Shown piece after piece: positions 1 through 5,091 of a stretch of DNA of 8,264 bases. The notes beneath the pieces were generated by a model. It did not search any database. It worked only from the letters and a program-made list of their open reading frames with translations, and was not told where the DNA came from. Positions within the stretch are counted from its first letter, which is position 1, and the number at the start of each line of letters is the position of its first letter. A program made the translations under genes and the position numbers. Source of the DNA: DATEPR01 sp036503065 (GTDB lineage: Bacteria > Actinomycetota > Actinomycetes > Mycobacteriales > Pseudonocardiaceae); the NCBI GenBank assembly GCA_036503065.1, contig DASXXM010000692.1, positions 1-8,264 of the forward strand, given 5' to 3'.

Positions 1-98
1 AGTCGTCCCAGCACCGCGGACACGGTCACCCTGGTGTCCCGGATGGTCGGCAGGCCGCCCATCCGCCCTGGGTCGACGGAGATGTTCTCGTATGCCAC
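1..98 (-). CDS. DUF433-domain protein (antitoxin-like), N-terminal part, cut by the window edge
   Basis: The reading frame from a GTG at 98-96 gives 32 complete residues, beginning MAYENISVDPGRMGG and continuing LPTIRDTRVTVSAVLGR. This matches the N-terminus of DUF433 (PF04255) proteins, whose usual pattern is I-x-x-D-P, G-G-x-P-x-I-R-x-T-R, then a hydrophobic helix. The family has a small winged-helix-like fold and is commonly the antitoxin half of a pair with a DUF5615 PIN-like toxin gene just downstream; here that gene would lie left of the window. The start is chosen from family alignment (many actinobacterial members begin MAxE/MAFE). The Shine-Dalgarno is poor: an AGGG only 1-2 nt from the GTG. 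A large hairpin ends 15 nt before the start, leaving little room for a promoter of its own. The opposite strand is also open over this stretch but matches nothing I recognise. The family call is fairly secure for such a short fragment; the toxin partner is inferred. Confidence 0.72.
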   Translation of the reverse strand, partial: MAYENISVDPGRMGGLPTIRDTRVTVSAVLGR

Positions 99-113
99 GC
101 CCTGACGGTGCCG

Positions 114-179
114 AGCCCACCTGACAAACCAGAACGGGCAGCGCGGGCGCGCTGCCCGTTGCGGTTTGTCAGGTGGGCT
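114..179. terminator. 66-nt near-perfect hairpin between the metK 3'-end copy and the DUF433 gene
   Basis: Outer arms AGCCCACCTGACAAACC (114-130) and its exact complement (163-179) give 17 bp. After a 2x2 internal loop, 133-144 pairs with 149-160 (12 bp) around a GGGC loop. There is no U-tract, as is usual for actinobacterial terminator hairpins. The inner part (132-160) is identical to the hairpin behind the intact metK; the 17-bp outer arms are found only here. It could terminate transcription in either direction, or act as a structured leader for the DUF433 gene that starts 15 nt further on. Confidence 0.7.
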
Positions 180-230
180 GCGATCCGCAGGGCGTCGGCG
201 CGGTCGGTGCTTTGCCACGGGAGGTTCACG
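132..230 (-). repeat. Direct repeat copy A: truncated duplicate of the metK 3' end plus terminator core
   Basis: Bases 180-230 match 1068-1118 at 49 of 51 positions (differences at 210 and 214). Bases 132-160 are identical to 1012-1040 (29 of 29). Read on the minus strand, 180-230 encodes VNLPWQSTDRADALRIAA, against VNLPWENTDRADALRIAA at metK residues 380-397. The stretch between the two matching blocks is 19 nt here and 27 nt in copy B. In A the metK stop is shifted out of frame by about 2 nt, so the frame runs on into the hairpin. Similarity ends abruptly at 230/231. This is a non-functional metK fragment. It is either the displaced original 3' end after an insertion or the product of a local duplication. 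Confidence 0.85.
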
Positions 231-426
231 GCCGATCAAGGTGCGCAAGCGGCACATCGACACAGACCCGAGCCACGGGCAACACGGCGGCCGGCACCTG
301 CGCCCCCCGCCGCGCTCCTTGTCGTGTTACCGCTGGCCACCCCCGGTGTCTACCAGACAGGCCACCATGCCGTCCGAACCGGTTGTGGATAGACTCGGGC
401 ACACAGGGAGATCAGGGAGGGCAGTC
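231..426. other. Non-coding stretch upstream of the Uma2 gene
   Basis: With the metK fragment and hairpin to its left, this makes about 328 bases (99-426) without a convincing gene. The short frames here lack a ribosome binding site and recognisable similarity. For the Uma2 gene, a possible -10 hexamer TAGACT lies at 390-395 (actinobacterial TANNNT type) without a clear -35. The Shine-Dalgarno AGGGAGG lies at 414-420. A C-rich run is present around 302-309. I see no integrase gene, IS end or tRNA in it. Confidence 0.5.
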
Positions 427-987
427 GTGGCAGCTCCCCACCATCACGATCCGTCGATCGAACAGATCCTCGCGCTACACGAGACGTTCGAGCCGCCGGA
501 AGGGCACAAAGCCGAGGTCATCGGGGGTCAGTTCGTCGTGTCGCCAACGCCGGCCGCTCGTCACGGCCTGATCTACGACGAGCTACACGACCAGCTTCGG
601 CAATTGCTGCCCCGCAACCTGGCAGTGACCAACACGATCACACTGGACATGGCCGCTACCAGTGAGCGCTACGTACCGGATCTTCTGGTTATCAGCAAGG
701 ATGTCCTGAACACGGACGAGTGGTTGTTGGCAGCCGAACATGCCGAACTGGTCACCGAGATCGTGTCGCGGTCCAACGCCGGTAATGACCGGGTGGCCAA
801 GGTACGTGGCTACGCCGCATCCGGCGTCCCGATCTACTTGCTGATCGATCCTTTGGAGCGGTGGGTCACGCTGTTCTCGGAGCCGGCGGGCGAGTGCTAT
901 CAGTTGGTGCACCGGGTGCCGTTCGGGGCTGGTGTCGCGCTGCCCGCGCCCTACTCCGGCAAGCTCGACACCAGCGTGTTCGGCTGA
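427..987 (+). CDS. Uma2-family PD-(D/E)XK nuclease-like protein
   Basis: This encodes 186 residues from a GTG start at 427, chosen because AGGGAGG (414-420) sits 6 nt upstream and the protein then begins at the usual point for the family. An in-frame ATG at 367 would add 20 low-similarity residues without a good binding site. Uma2 (PF05685, DUF820) features are visible in order: E30 in AEVIGG, VSPTPAARH at 38-46, the PD of RYVPDLLVI with candidate metal ligand D85, E111 in LVTEIVSRSN, K125 in DRVAKVRGYAASGVP, and YLLIDP at 137-142. These fit the PD-(D/E)XK fold, so nuclease activity is possible, but biological roles of Uma2 proteins are mostly unknown and they are often in many copies per genome. 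Length is typical. It is convergent with metK and bracketed by repeats of metK's 3' end. Codons such as CTT, GTT, GTA, ACA and TTG are much commoner than in metK, suggesting separate origin. No partner gene is adjacent. Confidence 0.88.
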   Translation: MAAPHHHDPSIEQILALHETFEPPEGHKAEVIGGQFVVSPTPAARHGLIYDELHDQLRQLLPRNLAVTNTITLDMAATSERYVPDLLVISKDVLNTDEWLLAAEHAELVTEIVSRSNAGNDRVAKVRGYAASGVPIYLLIDPLERWVTLFSEPAGECYQLVHRVPFGAGVALPAPYSGKLDTSVFG

Positions 988-1009
988 GCTGCGCAACCGA
1001 TCCAGCCTG

Positions 1010-1043
1010 CGGAACGGGCAGCGCGGGCGCGCTGCCCGTTCCG
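1010..1043. terminator. Bidirectional terminator hairpin between the Uma2 gene and metK
   Basis: A 15-bp perfect stem (1010-1024 with 1029-1043) closes on a GGGC loop. It sits between the convergent stops of the Uma2 gene (987) and metK (1055), so it is placed to end both transcripts. There is no U-tract, in keeping with other actinobacterial terminators. Beyond a 3-nt bulge, CAGC (1003-1006) can pair with GCTG (1044-1047) and lengthen the stem. Its central 29 bases recur exactly at 132-160. Confidence 0.75.
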
Positions 1044-1118
1044 GCTGTGCAAGGTCAGGCGCCGGCGGCGATCCGCAGGGCGTCGGCGCGGTCGGTGTTT
1101 TCCCACGGGAGGTTCACG
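1012..1118 (-). repeat. Direct repeat copy B: 3' end of intact metK plus terminator core
   Basis: This is the partner of the repeat at 132-230. The blocks 1012-1040 and 1068-1118 match copy A at 29/29 and 49/51 positions. The 27 nt between them (1041-1067) hold the last codons and TGA stop of metK and differ from copy A. Both copies have the same orientation and lie 880-888 bp apart, so the DNA between them has the geometry of a segment inserted at, or duplicated with, the end of metK. Confidence 0.85.
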
Positions 1119-2254
1119 TCGAGCCGGCCGAAGTGGCCGTACGCGGCGGTGGGGGCGTAGATCGGGCGGAGCAGGTCCAGGTCCCGAATGATGGCGGCCG
1201 GGCGCAGGTCGAAGACCTCGCCGATGGCGACCTGGATCTTCGTCGGATCCACCGTCTCGGTGCCGAACGTCTCGACGAACAACCCGACCGGGGCGGCCTT
1301 GCCGATCGCGTAGGCGACCTGAACCTCGATCCGGCTGGCCAGCCCGGCCGCGACCGCGTTCTTCGCGACCCAACGCATCGCGTACGCGGCCGAACGGTCC
1401 ACCTTCGACGGGTCCTTGCCGGAGAACGCGCCGCCACCGTGGCGGGCCATGCCGCCGTAGGTGTCGACGATGATCTTGCGGCCGGTCAGGCCCGCGTCGC
1501 CCATCGGGCCGCCGATGACGAACCGGCCGGTGGGGTTGACCAGCAGCTTCACGTTCGACGTGTCCAGCTTCAGGCCGGCCAGTTCGGGCAGCACGACGTG
1601 TTCGCGCACGTCGACGCCGAGCATTCGGTCCAGGTCGATGCCGTCGGCGTGCTGGGTGGACACGACTACCGTGTCCAGCCGCACCGGCTGGTCGCCGGCG
1701 TACTCGATGGTGACCTGGGTCTTGCCGTCCGGCCGCAGGTAGGGCAGCACGCCGTCCTTGCGGACCTTGGTCAGCCTGCGGGCGAGCCGGTGCGCGAGCG
1801 CGATCGGCAGCGGCATCAGCTCCGGCGTGTCGGTGCAGGCGTAGCCGAACATCAGGCCCTGGTCACCGGCGCCCTGCCGGGCGATGAGGTCCTCGGCCGC
1901 CTCGACGCGCGCCTCGTACGCGGTGTCCACGCCCTGCGCGATGTCGGCCGACTGGGCGCCGATCGCGACGTTGACCCCGCAGGAGTTGCCGTCGAAGCCC
2001 TTGGCGGACGAGTCGTAGCCGATCTCGAGGATCTTCTCCCGCACGATGCTCGGGATGTCCGCGTAGGCCTCGGTGGTGACCTCACCGGCCACGTGCACCT
2101 GGCCCGTGGTGATCAACGTCTCGACGGCCACCCGGCTGCGCGGGTCCTTGGCCAACAGGGCGTCCAGAATCGAGTCGCTGATCGCATCGCAGATCTTGTC
2201 CGGATGCCCTTCGGTCACCGACTCCGAGGTAAACAATCTGCGTGACTCGGACAC
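1055..2254 (-). CDS. metK: S-adenosylmethionine synthetase (methionine adenosyltransferase)
   Basis: The enzyme makes S-adenosylmethionine from methionine and ATP, releasing phosphate and diphosphate; it is a cytoplasmic Mg2+/K+-dependent tetramer supplying the cell's methyl donor. The 399-residue length is normal. Family signatures visible: GHPDK at 16-20 (substrate-binding His17), GFDGNSCGV at 86-94, GAGDQGLMFGYA at 128-139, and the glycine-rich loop GGGAFSGKD at 273-281. The GTG at 2254 is preferred because GGGGAG lies about 4 nt upstream and the protein then starts MSESRRLFTSE like relatives. A GTG at 2266 would add four residues but has no binding site. It follows coaBC after 63 nt with no clear own promoter or SAM riboswitch, so it is probably the last gene of the operon. 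The last 18 codons before the AGA C-terminus are duplicated at 180-230. Confidence 0.98.
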   Translation of the reverse strand: MSESRRLFTSESVTEGHPDKICDAISDSILDALLAKDPRSRVAVETLITTGQVHVAGEVTTEAYADIPSIVREKILEIGYDSSAKGFDGNSCGVNVAIGAQSADIAQGVDTAYEARVEAAEDLIARQGAGDQGLMFGYACTDTPELMPLPIALAHRLARRLTKVRKDGVLPYLRPDGKTQVTIEYAGDQPVRLDTVVVSTQHADGIDLDRMLGVDVREHVVLPELAGLKLDTSNVKLLVNPTGRFVIGGPMGDAGLTGRKIIVDTYGGMARHGGGAFSGKDPSKVDRSAAYAMRWVAKNAVAAGLASRIEVQVAYAIGKAAPVGLFVETFGTETVDPTKIQVAIGEVFDLRPAAIIRDLDLLRPIYAPTAAYGHFGRLDVNLPWENTDRADALRIAAGA

Positions 2255-2317
2255 GTTACTCCCCACCGCCGGCTGGCTGATGACTAGAGAGACAGGTTAC
2301 TGGTATGCCGTGGCACC

Positions 2318-3574
2318 CTAGCCGAGAGGCAACAGTGGCCGAACGCTGTTCCAGACTCTGGCGGCCAGTTGACTCTTCGACCCGAGCAGCAGCGGCGTCT
2401 CGGTCCCGTCCGCGGCCAAGAGCCAACCCGAGTTGTCCTCGACCTCGAACGCACGGCCGTCGCCGACCGCGTTCACCACGATCAGGTCAGCGCCCTTTCG
2501 ACGCAACTTTGCTCGTGCGTGGTCAAGAACATCCGCACGGGAGTCACCCGTCTCGGCGGCGAAACCGACGATGACCTGACCGGGACGACGTGCCGCGACC
2601 AACTCGACGAGGATGTCCGCGTTGCGGGTCAGGGCAACGGGATCCGGGTCGTGGTCGGTCTTCTTGATCTTGTGGTCGGCCCTGTTGACCGGCCGGAAGT
2701 CGGCGACCGCGGCGGCCATCACCACCACGTCCGCGGTGGCGGCGGCCTTGTGCACTGCGTCGCGCAGTTCGGCCGCGGTGCTGACCCGGACCGTCTCGGC
2801 GCCTGCCGGGTCGGGCAGGGCCTGGGTGTGCGCGGCGACCAGCGTCACGTCGGCGCCACGCTGGACGGCCACCCGTGCCAGTGCGTAGCCCTGCTTGCCG
2901 GAGGACCGGTTGCCCAGGTATCGCACGGGATCGAGGGGTTCCCGGGTACCGCCCGCGGACACCACCACCCGGACACCTTCCAGGTCCCTCGGCAGCGCGC
3001 GCGAGTCGGCGAGCAGCAGCCGGGCGATGTCCACTATCTCGGCCGGATCGGCCAGCCTGCCCTTGCCGGTGTCCGCGCCGGTGAGCCGACCGGCGGCCGG
3101 TTCGGTGACCACGGCGCCCCGCGACCGCAGCAGGGCCACGTTGTCCCTGGTCGCCGGGTGTTCCCACATCTCGGTGTGCATCGCGGGCACGAACACGACC
3201 GGGCAGCGGGCGGTCAGCAGGGTCGCGGTCAGCAGGTCGTCCGCGACGCCGTGCGCGGCCCTGGCCAGCACGTCCGCGGTGGCCGGCACGACGAGCACCA
3301 GGTCGGCCTCCTGGCCGAGCCGCACGTGCGGCACCTGGGGCACGTCGACGAACACGTCGCTGTGCACGGGCTGACCGGACAGCGCCTCGAAGGTGGCCGC
3401 GCCGACGAACCGCAGCGCGGCCTCGGTCGGCACCACGCGGACGTCGTGGCCGGACTCGGTCAGCCCGCGCAGCACCTCACACGCCTTGTACGCCGCGATA
3501 CCGCCACCGACGCCGAGGACGATCCGCGGCCGAGCCGAAGGACTCGGGCCGTCCGATGAGTCGGACGAGGTCAC
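2318..3574 (-). CDS. coaBC: Bifunctional phosphopantothenoylcysteine decarboxylase / phosphopantothenate-cysteine ligase
   Basis: This carries out two consecutive steps of coenzyme A synthesis. The C-terminal CoaB part joins 4'-phosphopantothenate and cysteine using CTP, and the N-terminal flavin-dependent CoaC part decarboxylates the product to 4'-phosphopantetheine. At 418 residues it is full length. CoaC (about 16-190) shows GVGGGIAAYK at 21-30, the catalytic-type histidine H83 in VPHVRLGQEAD, and ATADVLARAAHG. CoaB (about 200-418) shows SAGGTREPLDPVRYLGN at 206-222, NRSSGKQG at 222-229, AAAVADFRP at 287-295 and KIKK at 302-305. The decarboxylase motif written PXMNXXMW in E. coli Dfp reads PAMHTEMW (130-137) here, with His for Asn. 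From memory, Mycobacterium tuberculosis CoaBC has the same change, so it is likely lineage-wide rather than a defect. The GTG start overlaps the rpoZ stop by 4 nt (GTGA, 3571-3574), implying coupled translation. Confidence 0.97.
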   Translation of the reverse strand: MTSSDSSDGPSPSARPRIVLGVGGGIAAYKACEVLRGLTESGHDVRVVPTEAALRFVGAATFEALSGQPVHSDVFVDVPQVPHVRLGQEADLVLVVPATADVLARAAHGVADDLLTATLLTARCPVVFVPAMHTEMWEHPATRDNVALLRSRGAVVTEPAAGRLTGADTGKGRLADPAEIVDIARLLLADSRALPRDLEGVRVVVSAGGTREPLDPVRYLGNRSSGKQGYALARVAVQRGADVTLVAAHTQALPDPAGAETVRVSTAAELRDAVHKAAATADVVVMAAAVADFRPVNRADHKIKKTDHDPDPVALTRNADILVELVAARRPGQVIVGFAAETGDSRADVLDHARAKLRRKGADLIVVNAVGDGRAFEVEDNSGWLLAADGTETPLLLGSKSQLAARVWNSVRPLLPLG

Positions 3575-3849
3575 TCGCCCTCGGTGTGCTCAAGCAGCCC
3601 GGCGTGGATCTCCCGCATCGCGATGGACAGCGGCTTCTCCCGGGGGCCCGGCTCGACCAGCGGGCCGACGTACTCCAGCAGGCCCTCGTTCAGCTGGGCG
3701 TAGTAGTCGTTGATCTGCCGTGCCCGCTTGGCGGCGTAGATCACCAGCGCATACTTCGAGCTGACCTGCGAGAGCAGGTCGTCGATCGGCGGGTTGGTGA
3801 TGCCTTCCGGCGTGTCGATCTGAGTGCCCATCACGGTGGGACTGGTCAC
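3571..3849 (-). CDS. rpoZ: DNA-directed RNA polymerase omega subunit
   Basis: Omega helps assemble RNA polymerase by holding the beta' subunit; in proteobacteria it is part of a ppGpp site, though that binding is not conserved in all phyla. This encodes 92 residues from the GTG at 3849. That start is chosen because AGGAG lies 8 nt upstream; the ATG at 3831 has no binding site, and the frame upstream offers only TTG. The core is unmistakably actinobacterial: TPEGITNPPIDDLL, SSKYALVIYAAKRARQINDYY (about residues 29-49), EYVGPLVEP, and the tail EKPLSIAMREIHAGLLEHTEGE. It lies 78 nt after gmk, a gap with two possible hairpins, and its stop overlaps the coaBC start by 4 nt. It may be read through from gmk or have a weak promoter of its own; I see no clear one. 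Confidence 0.96.
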   Translation of the reverse strand: MTSPTVMGTQIDTPEGITNPPIDDLLSQVSSKYALVIYAAKRARQINDYYAQLNEGLLEYVGPLVEPGPREKPLSIAMREIHAGLLEHTEGE

Positions 3850-3875
3850 GCGCAACGCTCCTGCGGTCGGTCGAA

Positions 3876-3897
3876 CTCGGCTCAAAACCGAACCGAG
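3876..3897 (-). promoter_or_regulatory. Hairpin in the gmk-rpoZ spacer, upstream of rpoZ
   Basis: On the transcribed strand, CTCGGTTC pairs with GAGCCGAG (8 bp including one G-U) around a GGTTTT loop. The hairpin ends 26 nt before the rpoZ start codon and about 14 nt before its AGGAG. It has no U-tract after it. It could stabilise the rpoZ message end, act as a weak terminator or be incidental. The spacer is only 78 nt. Confidence 0.4.
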
Positions 3898-3915
3898 CGG
3901 GTTGGGATTCCGAGC

Positions 3916-3940
3916 CCGGCGCGCGTCTCAGGCGCGCTGG
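3916..3940 (-). terminator. GC-rich hairpin spanning the gmk stop codon
   Basis: Nine pairs with one G-U (3916-3924 with 3932-3940) centred on complementary GCGCGC arms, with a 7-nt loop containing the gmk TGA stop. It lies at the gmk/rpoZ junction and could reduce read-through or mark an RNA-processing point. There is no U-tract and no expression evidence, and GC-rich DNA throws up such stems by chance. Confidence 0.35.
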
Positions 3941-4521
3941 TCGGGACGGGTGCCCACCATCAAGGTTAGCAAGTCCGCCGCGGCGCGTCGCACGTCGTCG
4001 TTGACGACCTCGACGTCGAACTCGTCACGGGCCGCCAACTCCTCCTTCGCGGTGGCAAGTCGGCGGTCCACGATCTCCGGCGACTCGGTGCCCCGGCCGG
4101 CGAGACGGTCCACGAGGACGTCCCAGCTCGGCGGGCTGATGAACACCAGCAACGCCTCGGGCAGGGCAGCGCGCACCGCCCGGGCACCCTGCAGGTCCAG
4201 CTCCAGCAACGCGGGCCGGCCGTCGGCCAGCCGCTTCTCGATCGGGTGACGCGGGGTGCCGGAACGGTGGGTGCCGCGGTGGATGTCCGCCCACTCCAGC
4301 AGCTCGCCGTCGGCGATCATCCGGTCGAACTCCGCGTCGCTGACGAAGTGGTAGTCCCGGCCGTCGACCTCGCCGGGACGGCGTGCGCGGGTGGTGGCGG
4401 AGACGCTGAACCACAGGTCCGGATACAGCTCGCGCAGTTGGTGCACGAGGCTGCTCTTACCGACGCCAGAGGGGCCGGCCAGGACAACCAGCCGACCCCT
4501 CTGAGCAGACAATCGACTCAC
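3928..4521 (-). CDS. gmk: Guanylate kinase
   Basis: It phosphorylates GMP to GDP with ATP, in the guanine nucleotide pathway feeding GTP, dGTP and (p)ppGpp. The 197-residue length is normal. Visible features: the ATP-binding P-loop GPSGVGKSS at 16-24; the GMP-binding stretch SATTRARRPGEVDGRDYHF at 41-59; ELLEWADIH at 73-81; ELDLQGAR at 107-114; the lid region FISPPSWDVLVDRLAGRGTES at about 127-147; and the C-terminal FDVEVVNDD at 168-176. The GTG start at 4521 shares GTGA with the mihF stop (4518-4521). The sequence before it has only a weak purine stretch, so translation probably depends on ribosomes finishing mihF. Adjacency of mihF and gmk is widely conserved in actinobacteria. Confidence 0.97.
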   Translation of the reverse strand: MSRLSAQRGRLVVLAGPSGVGKSSLVHQLRELYPDLWFSVSATTRARRPGEVDGRDYHFVSDAEFDRMIADGELLEWADIHRGTHRSGTPRHPIEKRLADGRPALLELDLQGARAVRAALPEALLVFISPPSWDVLVDRLAGRGTESPEIVDRRLATAKEELAARDEFDVEVVNDDVRRAAADLLTLMVGTRPDQRA

Positions 4522-4835
4522 TCGCCGCCGAATTCGGTCAGCAGAGCCTTGCGCTGACGATCGCCCAAGCCGCGCAACCGCCGGCTCGCCGCGATCTCCA
4601 GACGCTCCATGATCTGCGCCGCACGCACCTTGCCAACTCCTGGCAAGGACTCAAGCAACGCGGAGACCTTCATCTTGCCCAGGACCTCGTCGTTGTCGGC
4701 GGCCTTAAGAACGTCCGTCAAATTCGTGCCGCCGCGCTTGAGGCGCTCCTTGAGCTCGGCCCGAATGCGACGGGCGGCAGCCGCTTTCTCCAGCGCTGCG
4801 GCCCGCTGCTCCTCGGTCAGCTGGGGAAGGGCCAC
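4518..4835 (-). CDS. mihF: Actinobacterial integration host factor (MihF/sIHF type)
   Basis: This is a small basic nucleoid-associated protein, unrelated in fold to the proteobacterial HU/IHF alpha-beta dimer; the family members mIHF (Mycobacterium) and sIHF (Streptomyces) bind and bend DNA and stimulate phage integrase reactions. The 105 residues begin with a typical MALPQLTEEQRAAALEKA helix, followed by a lysine/arginine-rich stretch (RIRAELKERLKR, 23-34). The DNA-binding helix-two-turn-helix region LLESLPGVGKVRAAQIMERL covers about 60-79. The GTG start at 4835 has a strong Shine-Dalgarno, GGAGG, 5 nt upstream. As first gene after a 296-nt gap with promoter candidates, it likely heads the mihF-gmk-rpoZ-coaBC-metK run. 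Confidence 0.96.
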   Translation of the reverse strand: MALPQLTEEQRAAALEKAAAARRIRAELKERLKRGGTNLTDVLKAADNDEVLGKMKVSALLESLPGVGKVRAAQIMERLEIAASRRLRGLGDRQRKALLTEFGGE

Positions 4836-4878
4836 GATCTCCTCCGTGGGGTGGGGTTAATTCTGGATCGGTGCCGCG

Positions 4879-4908
4879 ACCGTACCGACTGTCAGTGAAC
4901 GAAAACAA
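4879..4908 (-). promoter_or_regulatory. Candidate proximal promoter for mihF
   Basis: On the minus strand a TTGTTT -35 (4908-4903) and TACGGT -10 (4884-4879) are separated by 18 nt. The -10 fits the TANNNT pattern of the actinobacterial housekeeping sigma factor. Transcription would start near 4872 and give a leader of about 37 nt before the mihF GTG, containing its Shine-Dalgarno. Confidence 0.45.
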
Positions 4909-4943
4909 CGTGGGTCGGGGATTTCGACGAGGTTTTTTCGATC

Positions 4944-4955
4944 TGGTTCGAACCA
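4944..4955. promoter_or_regulatory. 12-bp perfect palindrome, possible operator
   Basis: TGGTTCGAACCA is self-complementary and lies about 36 bp upstream of the proximal -35 candidate. It does not fit the actinobacterial LexA box, whose halves are arranged GAAC-N4-GTTC. The position suits an activator or repressor site, but no known regulator is recognised. Confidence 0.3.
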
Positions 4956-5063
4956 CCCGGTTGGGCGGCCCTACTGCGGTGATGGTCGCGGCGAGTGGAA
5001 GTCCTACCAAGGGCTTCCCCCGCTTGATTACCACCACCCGTGAATCTTGGCGAGACCCTCTGT

Positions 5064-5091
5064 GATATAGCCTGATATATTTTTTGCACAA
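5064..5091 (-). promoter_or_regulatory. Candidate distal promoter in an AT-rich island
   Basis: On the minus strand TTGTGC (5091-5086) and TATATC (5069-5064) are 16 nt apart, within an unusually AT-rich patch (about 5061-5091, including six consecutive A) in very GC-rich DNA. A start near 5057 would give a leader of about 220 nt before mihF, containing the 12-bp palindrome and an imperfect inverted repeat at 4997-5018. The low melting stability supports a promoter or a nucleoid-protein target; both are inference. Confidence 0.45.

Larger units (their letters stand above)
231..1118. mobile_element. Candidate inserted cassette (888 bp) at the metK 3' end, carrying the Uma2 gene
   Basis: The segment runs from the sharp end of copy A to the equivalent base of copy B. 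It includes one full repeat unit and a single gene, the Uma2 protein. If the insertion followed the usual logic of integration into the 3' end of a gene, copy B would have arrived with the cassette and restored metK, and copy A would be the displaced original end. No recombinase, transposase, terminal inverted repeat or short target duplication is visible. An element mobilised in trans, a decayed remnant or a duplication by homologous recombination all remain possible. Confidence 0.4.

Noticed and set aside
1..105. Plus-strand open frame ending in TGA at 103-105
   Set aside because: It has high GC at third positions but matches no family I know. The opposite strand gives a clear DUF433 N-terminus with a natural start, so the plus frame is its antisense shadow.
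166..426. Longer N-terminus for the Uma2 protein
   Set aside because: The added residues run through the metK fragment, are rich in Arg and Pro, and do not match the family. AGGGAGG favours the GTG at 427.
932..2245. 437-codon plus-strand open frame opposite metK
   Set aside because: It is antisense to an unmistakable metK; long antisense frames are normal in very GC-rich genes. Similar frames opposite coaBC (2369-3559) and carB (6057-7778) were rejected for the same reason.
2255..2317. SAM riboswitch upstream of metK
   Set aside because: Only 63 nt separate coaBC and metK, too short for known SAM riboswitch classes, and no such structure is visible.
4944..4955. LexA (SOS) box in the mihF upstream region
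   Set aside because: The palindrome reads GGTTCGAACC, whereas actinobacterial LexA sites have GAAC and GTTC halves separated by four bases in the opposite arrangement.
4871..5065. 64-codon plus-strand frame in the pyrF-mihF gap
   Set aside because: No ribosome binding site, no recognisable domain, and it overlaps the likely promoter region of mihF.
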